From: Phlebopus portentosus
Taxonomy: Eukaryota; Basidiomycota; Agaricomycetes; Boletales; Boletinellaceae
Direction of reading: 5' to 3'
DNA: 64,000 nucleotides
Assembly (NCBI GenBank): GCA_037892935.1
Contig: JAYXKI010000002.1
Span: 620,001-684,000 of the forward strand
Shown here: positions 11,009-22,371 of the stretch, in pieces
How positions within the stretch are numbered: position 1 is the stretch's first letter
Layout: every line of letters begins with the position of its first letter
Notes under the pieces: generated by a model
Told to the model about the DNA's origin: nothing
The model's database searches: none
What the model saw: the letters and a program-made list of their open reading frames with translations, nothing else
Position numbers and translations under genes: made by a program

Positions 11009-12325
11009 CTACCAAGGTCGAAAAAGAGGCCGGACCGTCCTTCGTACAGTGACAGTCTCTTCCTCATCCATATCTTCTTCCGGAACCGAGAGAACGTTCT
11101 CGTATATGATCTCAGTGACCGTCGTCGGAATTGTCGGATGCTCGTTCGGTGTGCTGAAGGAGACGGGGAGAGGAAACTCGGCAGGACGCGTGCTAGCTGG
11201 AGCTGGAGGGGCGAAACTTGGTGTTGAAGGCGGCGTAATGGGCGCGGAACGTTTATCGGTGCGTGGTACTGTTTTATCGGACGATGGAGATGAAGGAGGG
11301 ATAATCTACAATAACAAGAAGGAGAAACGGAGCGAGTCAGCGACTTGTCTTTGACGGGGTTACGGAAACCGTCCCGAACCCCGGACGAAGGAGAGGGAAC
11401 GGATCCGTACATGATTTGAGGCAGTCAGAAATATACGGAAGGTTGGAAGAGACTTGACAGCCCTCCTTCGTCTCAGAGCTCGGAGCGGCGGGGATTCGAA
11501 AGGGGTGGTACCTTGACTTTGCGCTTGCCACCTGTCGGCTGGTCGATCACGTATTCCTCCTCAATCACTTGCGGATCATTGCCGAGAGCACTACGAATGG
11601 TGAATAGGGACGTGAGGGAAGAAAAATATCAGGGTCAGCAAAAAGTGAAAGAAAAAGGTAATAAAACGCGCTCACATGAGCTGTTCCATGATCCACGTTT
11701 CGCGACGTTGCGCGTCGTGCTCACGGCGGTTGACGATCTCTTCGCGACGGCTCATGTCCTTTTCGCGCTCAGCAACTTTAGTCTCACGCTGAATGAGATC
11801 CTCGATACGCTTCGTCAGTTCGCTCGTGTTCGTCTCGACGAAGGTCGGAACTGGGGGAGAGACAGCAACTGCGTTTTCGGTGTGATGAACGACCTCCTTG
11901 TAAATGGTCTGAACAGGCGCCATCGTCTCGATAACTTCGGTTATGGTAGCGTACGGCGAGCAAGTCACCAAAGCACCAGCCAGCAGCTCGGCCTCACGCT
12001 GAGCGACTTCGCTTTCTCGCTTAGCAACGGCATGTTCACGGGAGACGAGAGCCTCTGAGCGACGGGGGTTGAAGAACGAGCCCCAGATGCCCGCACCGTT
12101 GGTCGTCGGGTCTCCTCCACCACGAAGGGCATCGAGTGTACTTGAACCAGCCCCGCCGCGGGTTGCGGGCAAAGAGAGCATGACGGCTAAGACGGCGAGG
12201 ACGAGAGAAAGGATGAGGAGCAGCGTTGTAGAGGAGATGGTACGATGGTGGTGATGCGAACGCTCGCGGATGACCCGTTCGCGCTCACGTTCGCGGTCCT
12301 GATGGGACGAAGATGGGTTTGCCAT
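11009..12325 (-). CDS. Single-pass membrane coiled-coil protein, function unknown
   Basis: About 340 residues in three exons: 12325 to about 11672, a short exon (about 11590-11515), and about 11307 to the TAG at 11011-11009. The N-terminus is hydrophilic (a run of RERERE and HHHH). A strong transmembrane helix lies around residues 30-50 (TLLLILSLVLAVLAVML). After it comes a luminal or cytosolic stretch, then a coiled coil rich in RE repeats (VSREHAVAKRESEVAQREAE and KVAEREKDMSRREEIVNRRE). The C-terminus is Pro/Ser-rich and ends in an acidic patch and VRPLFRPW. I do not recognise the family. It looks like a conserved fungal type II membrane protein, possibly of the ER or nuclear envelope, but that is a guess from architecture only. 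It is divergent from the CCCH gene. Confidence 0.75.
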
Positions 12326-12895
12326 GTTCTTTACGCTGACCGAGGCAGAGGGTGAGATTGAAGTCGCTGGGCGAACTGTACGAGGACGCTCGTATGTTAC
12401 AAATGAAGTTGCTGCGGACGTGATGGGCTACAGGACTGTGTCGACGGGCGACGAGACACTCGACGGCGTCGACGAGAGGCGCAGAGGAGCAGAGGAAGAC
12501 GAGATGAGGGATCGCAGGAAAGGGAAGGGAACTGAATGAATGAAAAGTTGAAGGGGGCAACAATTAAATAATTCCCGGTCACATTGTTTGGTCACAATTC
12601 GACACGCGACTTCCTTTGTTTGTACACCACGAGTCTTCCCCTCCCGTACGTACGGCCAGAGCAGAGCGTGTCCTCGGGCGCATGTAAGAGACGTGTATCT
12701 CTTCAAAATATTCATCCCCATTCATTTTTTCTGTTTTGTTGACGGTGCTTCCTTTTTTATTTATTTCCGTTGGGTAGATTGCCGTAAAGGGAAAGCTTCC
12801 GTCGATCGCTACACGATCCGATCGATTTTACTTTGTGGGTCCAGCTCCCGCCGTCCCACCATCACTAGTACTGGTACTTCAGGAAGCCAAAGGTC
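12326..12895. promoter_or_regulatory. Divergent promoter region, membrane coiled-coil gene / CCCH gene
   Basis: 570 bases between two divergent start codons. It should hold both promoters and 5' UTRs. No extra coding segment is convincing. Confidence 0.5.
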
Positions 12896-15800
12896 ATGCC
12901 TCATCCGCCTACAGGCCCGAATCAACGAAAGAGAGTCAGATGCAAAGTAAGCATATCATTTATTAGACGCCCGAGGAAAAGATCTCATATATCCACTCGG
13001 CGTCTCTGCATTTATTCTTGTTCTTCTATTCTATTAGTGGTACAACGACTTGGGCTATCCACGTATAAACCCAGAGAAACAAAAGCGCGGTTTCAAAGAT
13101 CCCAGAGGCTGTCGTTTCCCTTCTCAGAAATGCTACTATGCACATCCTGATCATCCAGATTGGAGCGCCGCGGCGCTTTCGCCGTACATCCAGCCGACAG
13201 AGTATCCTGACGGACGTGTACCCGCGACACCTGATCCCGATGACTGGCCCCCGGCACGCCAGCCGCCTTCCGCGGCGACAAAACTCGGGAAACGCAAGAG
13301 TAGAAGTCGAAGTCGAAGCAGGAGTGGGAGTATAGGTAGGAGGATGAGTGGCAGCAGGACTAGGATGAGGACGCCTGAAAAACGGGTGTATGTTAAGGAG
13401 GAGCCGAGGTCTCCGGTACTACATCCAGGCTATCGCAAAAGGAGCAGGTCGGCGTCCAGAGATCGTGGGAAGGAGCGGTACGGGAATTCTGCCTCAGCGT
13501 CGCTTGTAAACCGCGTCGGTCCACGTCGCTCGATTTCTCCCTATGGAAGAAGAGGAAGCGGGATTGGCAGCGGACCAGGAGCATCTTCACGCGATTATTC
13601 TCGAGATAGAGATAGAGACAGGGATAGAGAAAGAGAAAAAGAGAAAGGTGGGTACTATAAAGCAAATGGAAGCTACGGTAATATGAGCAGCAGAGAACGG
13701 GGGGAGTTGGACAAAGGGTGGAAGAGCAATAGGTTTGGGAGAGAGCAGGATAAGGGCTGGGACCGAGGAAACCGGCGGGCCTCTGACTCGACCCGCTTCA
13801 ATCCACCATCATTCGAGAAGCAGGGCTTCTATTCCGACCGGGCTGATAGTAATAGTAACACACACAAGGCTTCGGATCCTCCATCTCCTCCACGGCCACG
13901 CACCACTGCAGCAGGCGGCCTCGACACCACCACCGGGAGCGGGTCTGGATCCGGAATTGGAGCGGGTTCTGATCCCCAAAACGGAACCGGGTCCGTACTG
14001 GACCGGCTGTTCTCACGTGATCCAAGCCTCGGATCAGGCCCAACGGAACCCAGCTTAAAGACCCTCTTGTCTACACTCGGCTTGGATCCTCCCAAAGCAA
14101 TCAAGGAAGAAAGCAGCAACGACAAAATTGATAATAACACCAGCGGTGAGTCTTTCGTGTGTTGTTCGTAATAGGAAGAGTATTGCGTAATCTATATATT
14201 CAAATTCGGTACTAATTTTGTCATCGCACCTTTCTTTTGTACGACACTTCTTACGCCTTTGCTTTCCGGCGCCTATTCTTCAGCACAAGACCAGAACCAA
14301 GGAGCCTTCCAGGCGTCCTCTTCTGGCTCTATACCGTCCATATTTCAGCCTCCAGCGCCCTCGGACCCTCCTCCCTCCATCCCTCTTCCACCTCCATCTG
14401 AACCTCACCCGCAGTCTGTGCCAGCTTCAGCACCTTCTACGCGTTCTCTCAGCCCATTATCGCGCTCGTTGGTCGCGAGCAGCACGACGACGTTCGTGCC
14501 TGTCTCAAACACTGGTGTTACTCCGGGCATATCAACATCGGATGGCACCATGTCTACGACTAGCTTATCCATGTCGATGCCTCCACCTGCGACCCCTACG
14601 GCACTCTCCGCCGCTTCGAGTACGACGTTCGCTGGCTCCTTCTCTGCAGCAACGACGCCTACTGCTGTGCCTCAGCCCAATGCGTATGTCGTTCCATCAA
14701 AGCCAGCCTTCCTTGCGCCAACGCCGACGCCGGAGAATTTCAAGCGGGAGGAGTTGACGCGTGAGGAAAGGGCGATGATTTGGGATAAGCGGATCGAGTA
14801 CGTCCTTCTCTTCTTTTCCTTCTGTTATCTTCTGGCGCGGATATGAATGAAGCTAACTCATTGTGTCGCGTTCGTTCATTCGTTTCTTTTTGTTCACATA
14901 GGCTTCTGAGCGAGGCGATCGCTGCGAAGAGGGCGTCGAATGAACGAATCGCGGATGTGAAACAATTGGAAGCTTTTGCTTCTCCCGAACGGACGGCGAG
15001 CCTCCCGGCTGCTGCGCGCGAAAAGGTCACTGCGTCTCTGGCGAGTGCGCGAAGACAAGTCGAGGCGGCACAAGAACGTGTCAGACTCGCTCAGCAAAAA
15101 GTGCTTGAGTTGGATTTCTGGCCGGTCCGTCGGCGGCCCGAGGAATACGATCCTGTCAAAAAGGATCAAATCAAAGCTGAGGAAGAGGAGAAAGAGAAAG
15201 AGAAAGAGAGAAAGCTGATTGAAGATGCACAAGAGGAGATTCGAGACAGGATGAATGGATTGTGTGATGCAGTTGTGAAACTGGATAAAAAAATGAAAGA
15301 GGTTGCACTCCTTGTCTCGGCGCGTGCTCGGCCTGGAGGGAGCGGGATGCCTGCGTCGGCTTCTGCTCCTCCTGAGATAGAGTCGATGGATTGGGAGCCT
15401 ACGGACGGTCCGCGTGGGATGAAGCGTCGGAAGACGGGTGATGATGGTGTATATGCAAGCGATTCTGGTTCGGTGGCGCAGTCTCCCGCTACTTTAGCTG
15501 GCGATTTCACTCCTACATCTGCGACCGTAAATAATGCACGCGATCGTGAGATACGTCTTCTCACACACCGTCTAGCCAAACTCGAGTCCTCCTTCCACGA
15601 GCTCGAGAACCTCTTCCACCAAGACGAGGAGCACCGGGAAGACGAGCTTGCCCAGCTCGTAGAAAGCCATGTCGAGCTCGTACGGGAGGAGCTGATACGC
15701 GGTGTGAAGGTGAGGCAGGGCGAGAAAGCAAAGAAACTTGCGGAGGATGTGCAGCTTATGGATAAGGAAGTGACGGCGCTTGGGAATGAGGTTGCGGAGC

Positions 15801-16495
15801 TATATGAGCGCTTGGGTGGTGTGATTGCTTTGCAGAGTAGACTGGAGGAAGAGAGGGCGAGGGTGCAGGTTGAGAGAGAAAAGGTCTGACATTCTTTTTA
15901 CTATCGGGAACTTACATGTTGACTTCTGGTTTCTGGATTTCACCAGTTACGCACCGCAATAGAAGAAAATAACTCTCGAACGGGTGTTATGCAAGCACAA
16001 ATAGAGGCGAACATCGAAGAAACACAAACCCTCCGTCAAACTCTTTCTTCACTTCCTTCCTCCTCTAACGCCTCGCGGCCTCACCCACCAGCGCACACCC
16101 CATCGCTCGAAAACCTCACCCAAGCGCTTCTCCCACGTCTTCTCGATGCCGTCCGCGCAGACCTCGAGAAGAAAATCTTAGAACAAAAAGCGGACGTCAT
16201 AAAACTGGTCAGGGAGACCGTACTCGGCAGCGCTGACAATAATGCTATTGATACCCCTGGTACTCAGCAAAATCAGACTCAGCACATGCAAATGGAGAAG
16301 GTGAAAGAAACGATAGAAACGATCATGAAGAACCCTGAGGTGATTGCTGCGTTGCAGAGGTCTGGGGCGCTGAATGCGAATGGGAATGCGAATAGTAATG
16401 TTGTGAATGGGAGTGGTGTGGACGCCGATGCGTCCTCGCAGCATCACGCTCAGCTGGTGAACGGGACTAGCGCTACACCTACGCCTCCTCCGTAA
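12896..16495 (+). CDS. CCCH-type zinc finger protein with RS/RD-rich and coiled-coil regions
   Basis: About 1,070 residues in five exons (12896-12946, 13038-14145, about 14282-14800, 14902 to about 15882, about 15949-16495). A CCCH-like finger sits at the very N-terminus: Cys16, Cys42, Cys49 and His53 (CRFPSQKCYYAH). The first gap is much longer than the usual C-X7-9-C. Residues 90-210 are Arg/Ser-rich with RD/RE dipeptide runs (about 13595-13640), as in splicing and mRNA-processing factors. A Pro/Ser-rich linker follows. From about 14900 on there are long charged coiled coils (EEEEKEKEKERK and the segment before 15890). The C-terminus holds an amphipathic segment ending near MKNPEVIAALQRSG and a low-complexity Asn/Gly tail. 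A role in nuclear RNA processing is likely by architecture; I cannot name an orthologue. Confidence 0.8.
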
Positions 16496-16948
16496 TGAAC
16501 TCGACTTAACTTGAATCGGTGTCTTAGACTATTTCGCTTTCTTGACTCTGATGGTAACAGAGCTTCTTCTAGATCCCGATTTTTTACCTTCGTTATTTTC
16601 TGTGTTTGCGCAATAAAACAGGGGTTTGCTTTCGTTCTATCGCCGTACCTGTATACGTACTTTTCTCCACGAACTTTTAATAATCAGAAAGCACGTACAT
16701 TTATCGTTTGTTTTGGAGGTGAACAGAACCCAGTACACGCAAACGCACGTATGCAATGTGTAAATCGTTTTCCATAGAAGTTCATACTGTGTGTATCTAT
16801 TTGTGCGCGTAAGTATGAAGACAATACATTTTGATCGACCGTCTGAACGTACAGACAAACGATGTGCGGAACACCTTTAAGTCAACATCAAGGTGATCTG
16901 AACGCGTTTTACATCGTATATGTTAAACAGTGCAAGGCTACTTTTAAT
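16496..16948. other. Intergenic region upstream of tRNA gene
   Basis: 453 bases holding the 3' UTR of the CCCH gene and the 5' flank of the tRNA gene. No other feature seen. Confidence 0.5.
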
Positions 16949-17043
16949 GGCCTTTTAGCTCAGTTGGTTAGAGCGTGGTGCTAATATCTGCCGAAGAAAT
17001 GAAAATTACGCCAAGGTCACAGGTTCGACCCCTGTAAAGGCCA
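16949..17043 (+). tRNA. tRNA-Ile (anticodon AAU) with 21-nt intron
   Basis: The acceptor stem GGCCTTT pairs with AAAGGCC, and the discriminator is A at 17043. The D arm reads TAGCTCAGTTGGTTAGAGC, and the T arm CACAG/CTGTA flanks GTTCGACC (B box). The anticodon stem TGGTG/CGCCA closes a loop reading C-T-A-A-T-A, then an intron at 16987-17007, then A. AAT at 16983-16985 gives AAU, read as IAU after inosine formation. The intron sits at the canonical place after position 37. The mature sequence closely resembles eukaryotic tRNA-Ile(AAU). A T7 terminator follows at 17052-17058. Confidence 0.92.
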
Positions 17044-17051
17044 TTGGGATA

Positions 17052-17058
17052 TTTTTTT
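17052..17058 (+). terminator. RNA polymerase III T-run terminator of tRNA-Ile(AAU)
   Basis: Seven T directly downstream of the tRNA 3' end, as expected for Pol III termination. Confidence 0.75.
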
Positions 17059-17231
17059 CGTAATACAAAATTGTATAGTCAATTTGATCTGTTTTAAGTG
17101 CAATGGATCTGATTATCACTTCAATTGTGACTTTGAACAATATGTGGACTATGTCATTCTTTTTGCACTAATTTTAACAAAGAAAAAAAAAAGAGACAAC
17201 TTTGAATAATAAATTCAGGAGAAAATGAAAG

Positions 17232-17324
17232 TGGTCCCTCCGAGACTCGAACTCGGGACCCTTGCATGACGCAGGCATGGATATCCTCATAAGTACAAAG
17301 CACTACCAACTGTGCTAAGGGACC
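17232..17324 (-). tRNA. tRNA-Ile (anticodon UAU) with about 20-nt intron
   Basis: On the minus strand the acceptor stem GGTCCCT pairs with AGGGACC. The D arm is GCAC/GTGC, the T arm CCGAG/CTCGG flanks TTCGAGT, and the discriminator is A. The anticodon stem TTGTA/TGCAA (one G-T pair) closes a loop reading C-T-T-A-T-G, then an intron of about 20 nt, then A. That places TAT at positions 34-36, an isoleucine tRNA for AUA codons, which commonly carries an intron in eukaryotes. Position 37 would be G rather than the A expected for ANN-decoding tRNAs, so identity is a little less sure. T-rich sequence follows on the minus strand (17225-17222). Confidence 0.7.
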
Positions 17325-17474
17325 GCAATCAAAGTTTGATCCCTGTACATCCACGACCACTTCTGAACCTTAGACACAAATTAAAAAAATTCTTTAATCT
17401 ATATAAGTCAAGTCAACCTGGGGTCGCAAGTGATGTACGCTTCCTTATTTTATTTGGTTTTTTGATCAACTTTT

Positions 17475-18464
17475 CTACACGGCTGAGTCTGGTATGAGGA
17501 CTTCGCGACAGGAGCCGTTTGATATCTCGATGAAGCGCGTGCCGATGCGCTGGCCTTGTTCTGCGGAGTGTGTGATCCAGACGAGGGCTTTTGGACGTGC
17601 GTTGGGCGATTTGGTGAGTAGGGTTTGGAGGTGTTTCTCGACGCGGCTGCTTGCTTCTGCGTCTAACGCCGATGTGGGTTCTGAATGTTGATAGTAGCAT
17701 TAGAAAAGCGTTGTTTCAATTGATATGCTGGAAGGGGATTTTACCGTCGAGAAGTAGTACCTCTGCACAGTCAAGTCCGACTGCGATAGCCAGCGAGATA
17801 CGTTGAGCCTCTCCGCCGCTCAGCGTTGCCCACGGACGCGTCCACATCTCCTCGTCTACGCCCCACGAGCTAGCGATTTCAACCGTTCTTTCGGCAAGAT
17901 TTCTTTCGCCATTCGCACCGGCACCGGCGAGCTGTTGTTTCTCCTTCTCGCGAAATTTGTGCGCGCCGAATGTACTTAGTTGTTTGACGAAGTCTAGTGG
18001 AGAGCCGGAGAGGAGGGAGGGCCGCTGAGGGACGTAGAGCACGTGTGTGCGGTATTTTGGTACACCTAGAGGGTAAAGCTTGAGCGAGCGAGTATGACGG
18101 GAGGATGAGTGTATGCGGGGTCACCTTGTTCTTTGGGAGTCCTGCGAAATTTACTAAACCCATGAAATGAGCGAGTATTTAAGTCAACGTACTTTCCGCG
18201 AAAGGCGACATCTCCCTCATATACATTCAAGTGGGCAAGGCATTTTAATAATGTTGACTTTCTGCATGAAACGTATAATATTTAAGTAAATAAGGTCGTA
18301 GCCAGATAAGACTCGTACGCGCAAGAAGCCTACCCACAACCGCTCTTCCCCTGTAATATTAGGATGTCTCCCTGTCGAACATTAAAGTTCACGCCTCGTA
18401 GCAACGTTGTGCGTCCGTCGAACGAGCAACTCAAGTTCCGTACGTCGAGAAGAACGTCAGTCAT
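17475..18464 (-). CDS. Small single-domain ABC ATPase (FetA/STAR1-like)
   Basis: About 260 residues in about six exons; ATG at 18464-18462, stop TAG at 17477-17475. It is one stand-alone nucleotide-binding domain with no membrane span. The Walker A is spliced to GKSGCGKST, the Q-loop region reads YVPQRPSLLSGSP, the signature is LSGGEAQRISLAIAV, the Walker B plus D-loop is spliced to VLLLDEPTSALDAE, and the switch His is in WITHSAEQG. All catalytic elements are present. Size and motif style resemble bacterial FetA (YbbL) and plant STAR1, which pair with a separate membrane protein of the UPF0014 family; no such partner is visible here. Transported substrate unknown. Its upstream region is the 402 bases before TOM40's 3' end. 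Confidence 0.8.
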
Positions 18465-18866
18465 CGCGAAAAGAGCATGAGATGAATTTCGTCGTACAGC
18501 TCGGATTCAGGTTCGCAAATTCTGTGATTCCAGAAATGACGCGGTCGATCAATCAAAGTAACTTCTGACGTGCATGGTGACCGCACGTGGTCCATCTTGA
18601 AATTCTATTGGCGATGAATTGAATTGGGATTCGTTTTCTGTTCTGTTGTAGACTCGCTGAGTCAGGACATTACTATAGGGACGACTGACAGAAAGTGCGT
18701 GATATCACAAAGCAGACAAGGCAGACAGTTCGTGCGCGTAAAGCAAAGCAAAGCAAAGACGAGTAGAACGATGCGTAGGGAGATTGTAATGTATCTATTG
18801 ACTGCTGCTACTACTCAAGAAACTGACTGATGAGGAGAAAATGTAGGATGGGAGAATCAATATTGT
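18465..18866. other. Intergenic region: ABC ATPase promoter and TOM40 3' flank
   Basis: 402 bases between two minus-strand genes. A short AGCAA/AAGCA repeat lies near 18740-18760. No gene seen. Confidence 0.5.
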
Positions 18867-20184
18867 TCATTGAGGGAAGGAACCGGTAGGGGGAGGATAT
18901 GCTGGCTGTGGCACCATACCCATCTCTTCTGGTGTCAAGCTCGAGCTCTCGATCATTACACCGACACCAATTCTTGCCGAGTTCTAGAGGGGGAACAAAG
19001 CTTTAGGTTTAGCAGAAAGCGCGCAAGTCATGAAAGACGAACAGACCTTGAAATGATCAATCTCCCCAGAGACCATAAAAGCGAAAGTCGGCGCGAAGCG
19101 CTGCTCAAGTAACGCCGACACCTTACCCGTAGAATCCAGTTGAGCGCGGAACGTCGACATACGGAGATCATATTTCGCCCCCAGCGTCGCAACGGCATCC
19201 CGTTTCCCGTTCGCAGTTACCACTGACAAGTCCGCGGCAGCCTCCACTTTCTCGTTCAATTTTTGCCAGTACGTCGCTTGCAGCAGTCCAGAAGTCTGTA
19301 CTTGCGCGGTTGCAATCCAGTTCTTGTCTGTACTGGTGTATTTGCCTAGCCACGATGGTGCAAGCGGTGCGCCGTCTGCGGGCGTTCCTCGTGGAATGAG
19401 CATCTCGGTACCGAGGGCGAGGTTTTTGGTGACAGACTGGAGGTAGCTGGCGATAAAGAGCCCTGAGGAATCTATTGGATTGGGGTTGATAGCCTTGAGG
19501 TTGAGGGAGTAGTCCTGCCCCTGAAAGTCGTGCTCTATTTGCAGCATGTTACCACCGAACTGCTGCGTTAGCTACATTTTTCAACGGATAAGTGGGACGG
19601 TCGGATTTGAAGGGGCTTCTGTTGTACCTGCATCTGCACTTTTGTGACGTTCTTTGCGTCCCATCCATAATTAAATCGCCCATTCACGGCACCATCATGG
19701 TCAACCCCTCCTTGCATGAACACCTGAAAATGGAATGAGCAAATAGAAAGAGTGGCAACAGTACTGCATACTTTTGAGTTTGCGAATATAGCTCCAAAAT
19801 TATATGAAGGTAAAGCTGTCTGAGACGCAAGCGAAAAAGAATGGGTGACCTGGAAGGCTGGGTTGACGGAGAGGGCTTTCGTTAGGTCGGCACGCGCGCC
19901 ATCGAAGAAAAAGTTGGTCAAGTGCGTTGCTGATAATCCGTGCAAATCAGTACACGATGAAAGACACGCTCTCTAGATTACGGCGACGTACACTTGACCT
20001 CTTTTTGCAAGTTCTCGACGTTGCCCGGGTAGGACAAGCCTCGGTCCGATTTCCATTGCGAAAAGCGGTCATAGGCATTGACTAGAGGGGCCAAAACCGA
20101 CTGGGACAATCGTGCTACCGGAGTCGGCGCCGGGTCATCGAGAGATAGCTGACCGACTTTTTCTTGAGAAGTGCTGGCAGCCAT
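18867..20184 (-). CDS. TOM40: TOM40, mitochondrial outer-membrane import pore
   Basis: About 350 residues, roughly five exons; ATG at 20184-20182, TGA ending at 18867. It has the Tom40/VDAC-type 19-strand barrel pattern without hydrophobic helices. Family motifs are clear: NLQKEVKSTHLTNFFFDGAR (across a splice), ADLTKALSVNPAFQVTHSFS, GGVDHDGAVNGRFNYGWDA, QIEHDFQGQDYSLNLKA and the late strands KYDLRMSTFRAQLDSTGKVS. Tom40 forms the channel of the TOM complex through which nearly all nuclear-encoded mitochondrial proteins pass. An in-frame upstream ATG at 20262 would add a hydrophobic leader not expected in this family, so the downstream ATG is chosen. It is divergent from the GT15 gene. Confidence 0.95.
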
Positions 20185-20481
20185 CGCGGTGGTACAGTAA
20201 CACGACACGGGCACGTCCCGCGAGAGAAAAAATAAAATAAAATAAAAAATTCGTAGAAACACGTCACTCAGTTACTGGATTAGGATAAAAGAATTCGTCA
20301 CGGATGTGACAGGCACTGATCGGCGGGGGTCCGCAGCTTAATTTAATTGGATTTGATTGGAAGATACTCTCATCTCATCTCATCGTTGCCAGCATCTCAA
20401 GGGCCATTCTTGCTCTCTTACTTCCACGTCGGTTTCGGGCTCTGTCCTTCGAGGCAAGCCTTGTTCTTCTCGGTCGTCAAC
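20185..20481. promoter_or_regulatory. Divergent promoter region, TOM40 / GT15 mannosyltransferase
   Basis: 297 bases between divergent starts. It includes an A/T-rich stretch (about 20228-20250) on the TOM40 side and a CTCAT repeat near 20368-20382. No motif can be assigned with confidence. Confidence 0.45.
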
Positions 20482-22017
20482 ATGATGACGCCAATGCGCT
20501 ATGTGCTTCTCGTCCTCATCATCATCGTAAGTTAACTCCAGTCCCCCACGCGTCTTCAACTCATTCATCAACATTCTCATAGATTAGCTTGCACTACATA
20601 TTAAGCTTCTCCCACGAGGGATATGGAAACGCAACGTCGCTTTCAAATATACGAGACCAGCTCCATTTTGGGGGAGAAAAGGGCGCACCGCCGTACAAGA
20701 CTCCTCTTCCTGACGAGTATATCCATCCGCCTAAAGTTGCTAACCCGCTTGAAAGGAAAGCAAATGCGACATTCGTTATTCTTGCGCGCAACAGCGACAT
20801 TCAAGGCGTCGCTATGAGCATGAAGCAGGCCGAGGACAGATTCAACAAAGAGTTCAATTATCCTTGGGTTTTCTTGAACGAAGAACCATTCAATGATGAA
20901 TTCAAAAAGTAACTGTTTCTCATTTCCCCGCCATAATGCGATGCTCAGCTTAGTTTTCAAAGGCGCACAAGGGAGCTTACAGACGCAGAAGTTCATTACG
21001 GGCTGATACCTAAGGAAGACTGGTTCCAACCCGACTGGATCGATGAGGACCGTGCCAAAGCCGCCCGAGAAAAGATGGTCAAGGACAACGTAATTTACGG
21101 AGGAAGCCTCCCGTGAGTGACTCTTTGTCTTTTATTTCGCAGTTATATAGAGTTGCTTGACGCGCTTGCTTCACTGCTCTTTCCAGTTATCGAAATATGT
21201 GCCGGTTTAACTCCGGTTTCTTCTACCGTCACGAGCTGCTTAAGAATTACCGATATTATTGGCGAGTAGAGTGAGTGTCGCTCTCGATCATCGGCCATTG
21301 GCGAAGTGATTGAGTGGATCGATTCATGCAATTCTTAACTTCTAGGCCGAATGTCCAGTTCTTCTGCGACCTTCATTACGATCCGTTCCTGGTGATGCAA
21401 GACCAGAACAAAGTTTACGGATTTACTGTCTCGCTTTATGAATATGCTGCGACCATCCCGACGCTCTGGCAAGAAGTAAAGAACTATTTGAAGGAAAATC
21501 CTGGACTGATGCCAGAGGATAATGCTATGAAGTTCTTGTCGGATGATGGCGGTGAAACTTACAATAGGTGTCATTGTGCGTGAGCTTTCATTATCACCTG
21601 CCCCATGAGCTGACTGGTATATTCGACTTGGCAACACAGTCTGGAGTAACTTCGAAATCGGCGATCTTGACTTCTGGCGCGGAGAGGCGTACAGCAAATT
21701 CTTCGATTACCTTGACTCCAAAGGCGGGTTCTACTACGAGCGATGGGGCGATGCACCCGTCCACTCAATTGGAGCTGCTCTTTTTGCGCGCAAGGATCAA
21801 ATTCACTTCTTCAACGATATTGGATACCGACACGAGCCGTTCCAGCATTGCCCGCAGGGCGAGGCGCACTCGAAGGGGAAGTGCTGGTGCTCTGAGAACG
21901 ATAACTTTGGTGAGTTTTATCAGATTGCTAATCACGATTGAGGACATGTTTTGACTGGCATGTGCAGACTATCAGTGGTATTCCTGTTTGAAGCGCTACG
22001 ACGCACTTTTCCAATGA
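20482..22017 (+). CDS. Alpha-1,2-mannosyltransferase, GT15 (KRE2/MNT1/KTR family)
   Basis: About 390 residues. A type II signal anchor lies at residues 5-25 ([12 protein letters not shown] then HYILSF), followed by a short stem and the lumenal catalytic domain. GT15 motifs: [98 protein letters not shown] and [13 protein letters not shown]. The glutamate proposed as nucleophile in this family lies in the YEY segment. These Golgi enzymes extend N- and O-linked mannans using GDP-mannose. All splice joins keep frame. ATG at 20482 is the first in frame; stop TGA at 22015-22017. Divergent from TOM40 and convergent with PIK1. Confidence 0.95.
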
Positions 22018-22371
22018 TTGTCTGCTTTGTTCCCTCCATACACTAATATGCATACACATCATACGAACACTATACGTATCCATCTCCATTTCCGCTGTGG
22101 ACCAACCGACCAATCGCTGTCCTTTCCCCTTACCCGCATGCATCTATTCTGCCCGCTTTTTTGGTATACTTATTCCCAAATTTATACTATTCTAGCCATA
22201 ACTAGCGGCTCTGGTACATATGTAGCGGATGCGGATCTGGCTGATTTCTGTTCTGTATACACCCAATTCTTGTCTTTACCAATACATTCCACGATTTAGG
22301 CGTTCATCCGAATTTCGTGTCTCTTTGGCATCGACGTTCGTCAAGAGCAAGCGAGCGAATCCCAAATTCGC
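22018..22371. other. Intergenic region between convergent genes
   Basis: 354 bases for the 3' UTRs of the GT15 gene (+) and PIK1 (-). No gene seen. Confidence 0.5.

Noticed and set aside
13595..13640. Dense GATAGAGA-like repeat as a DNA repeat element
   Set aside because: It is in frame and codes an RD/RE dipeptide run in the CCCH protein, a common protein feature of RNA-processing factors.
19970..20000. Broken splice in TOM40 between exons 1 and 2
   Set aside because: The donor GTACGT (rather than the nearer GTGTAC) gives EVKSTHLTNFF in frame.
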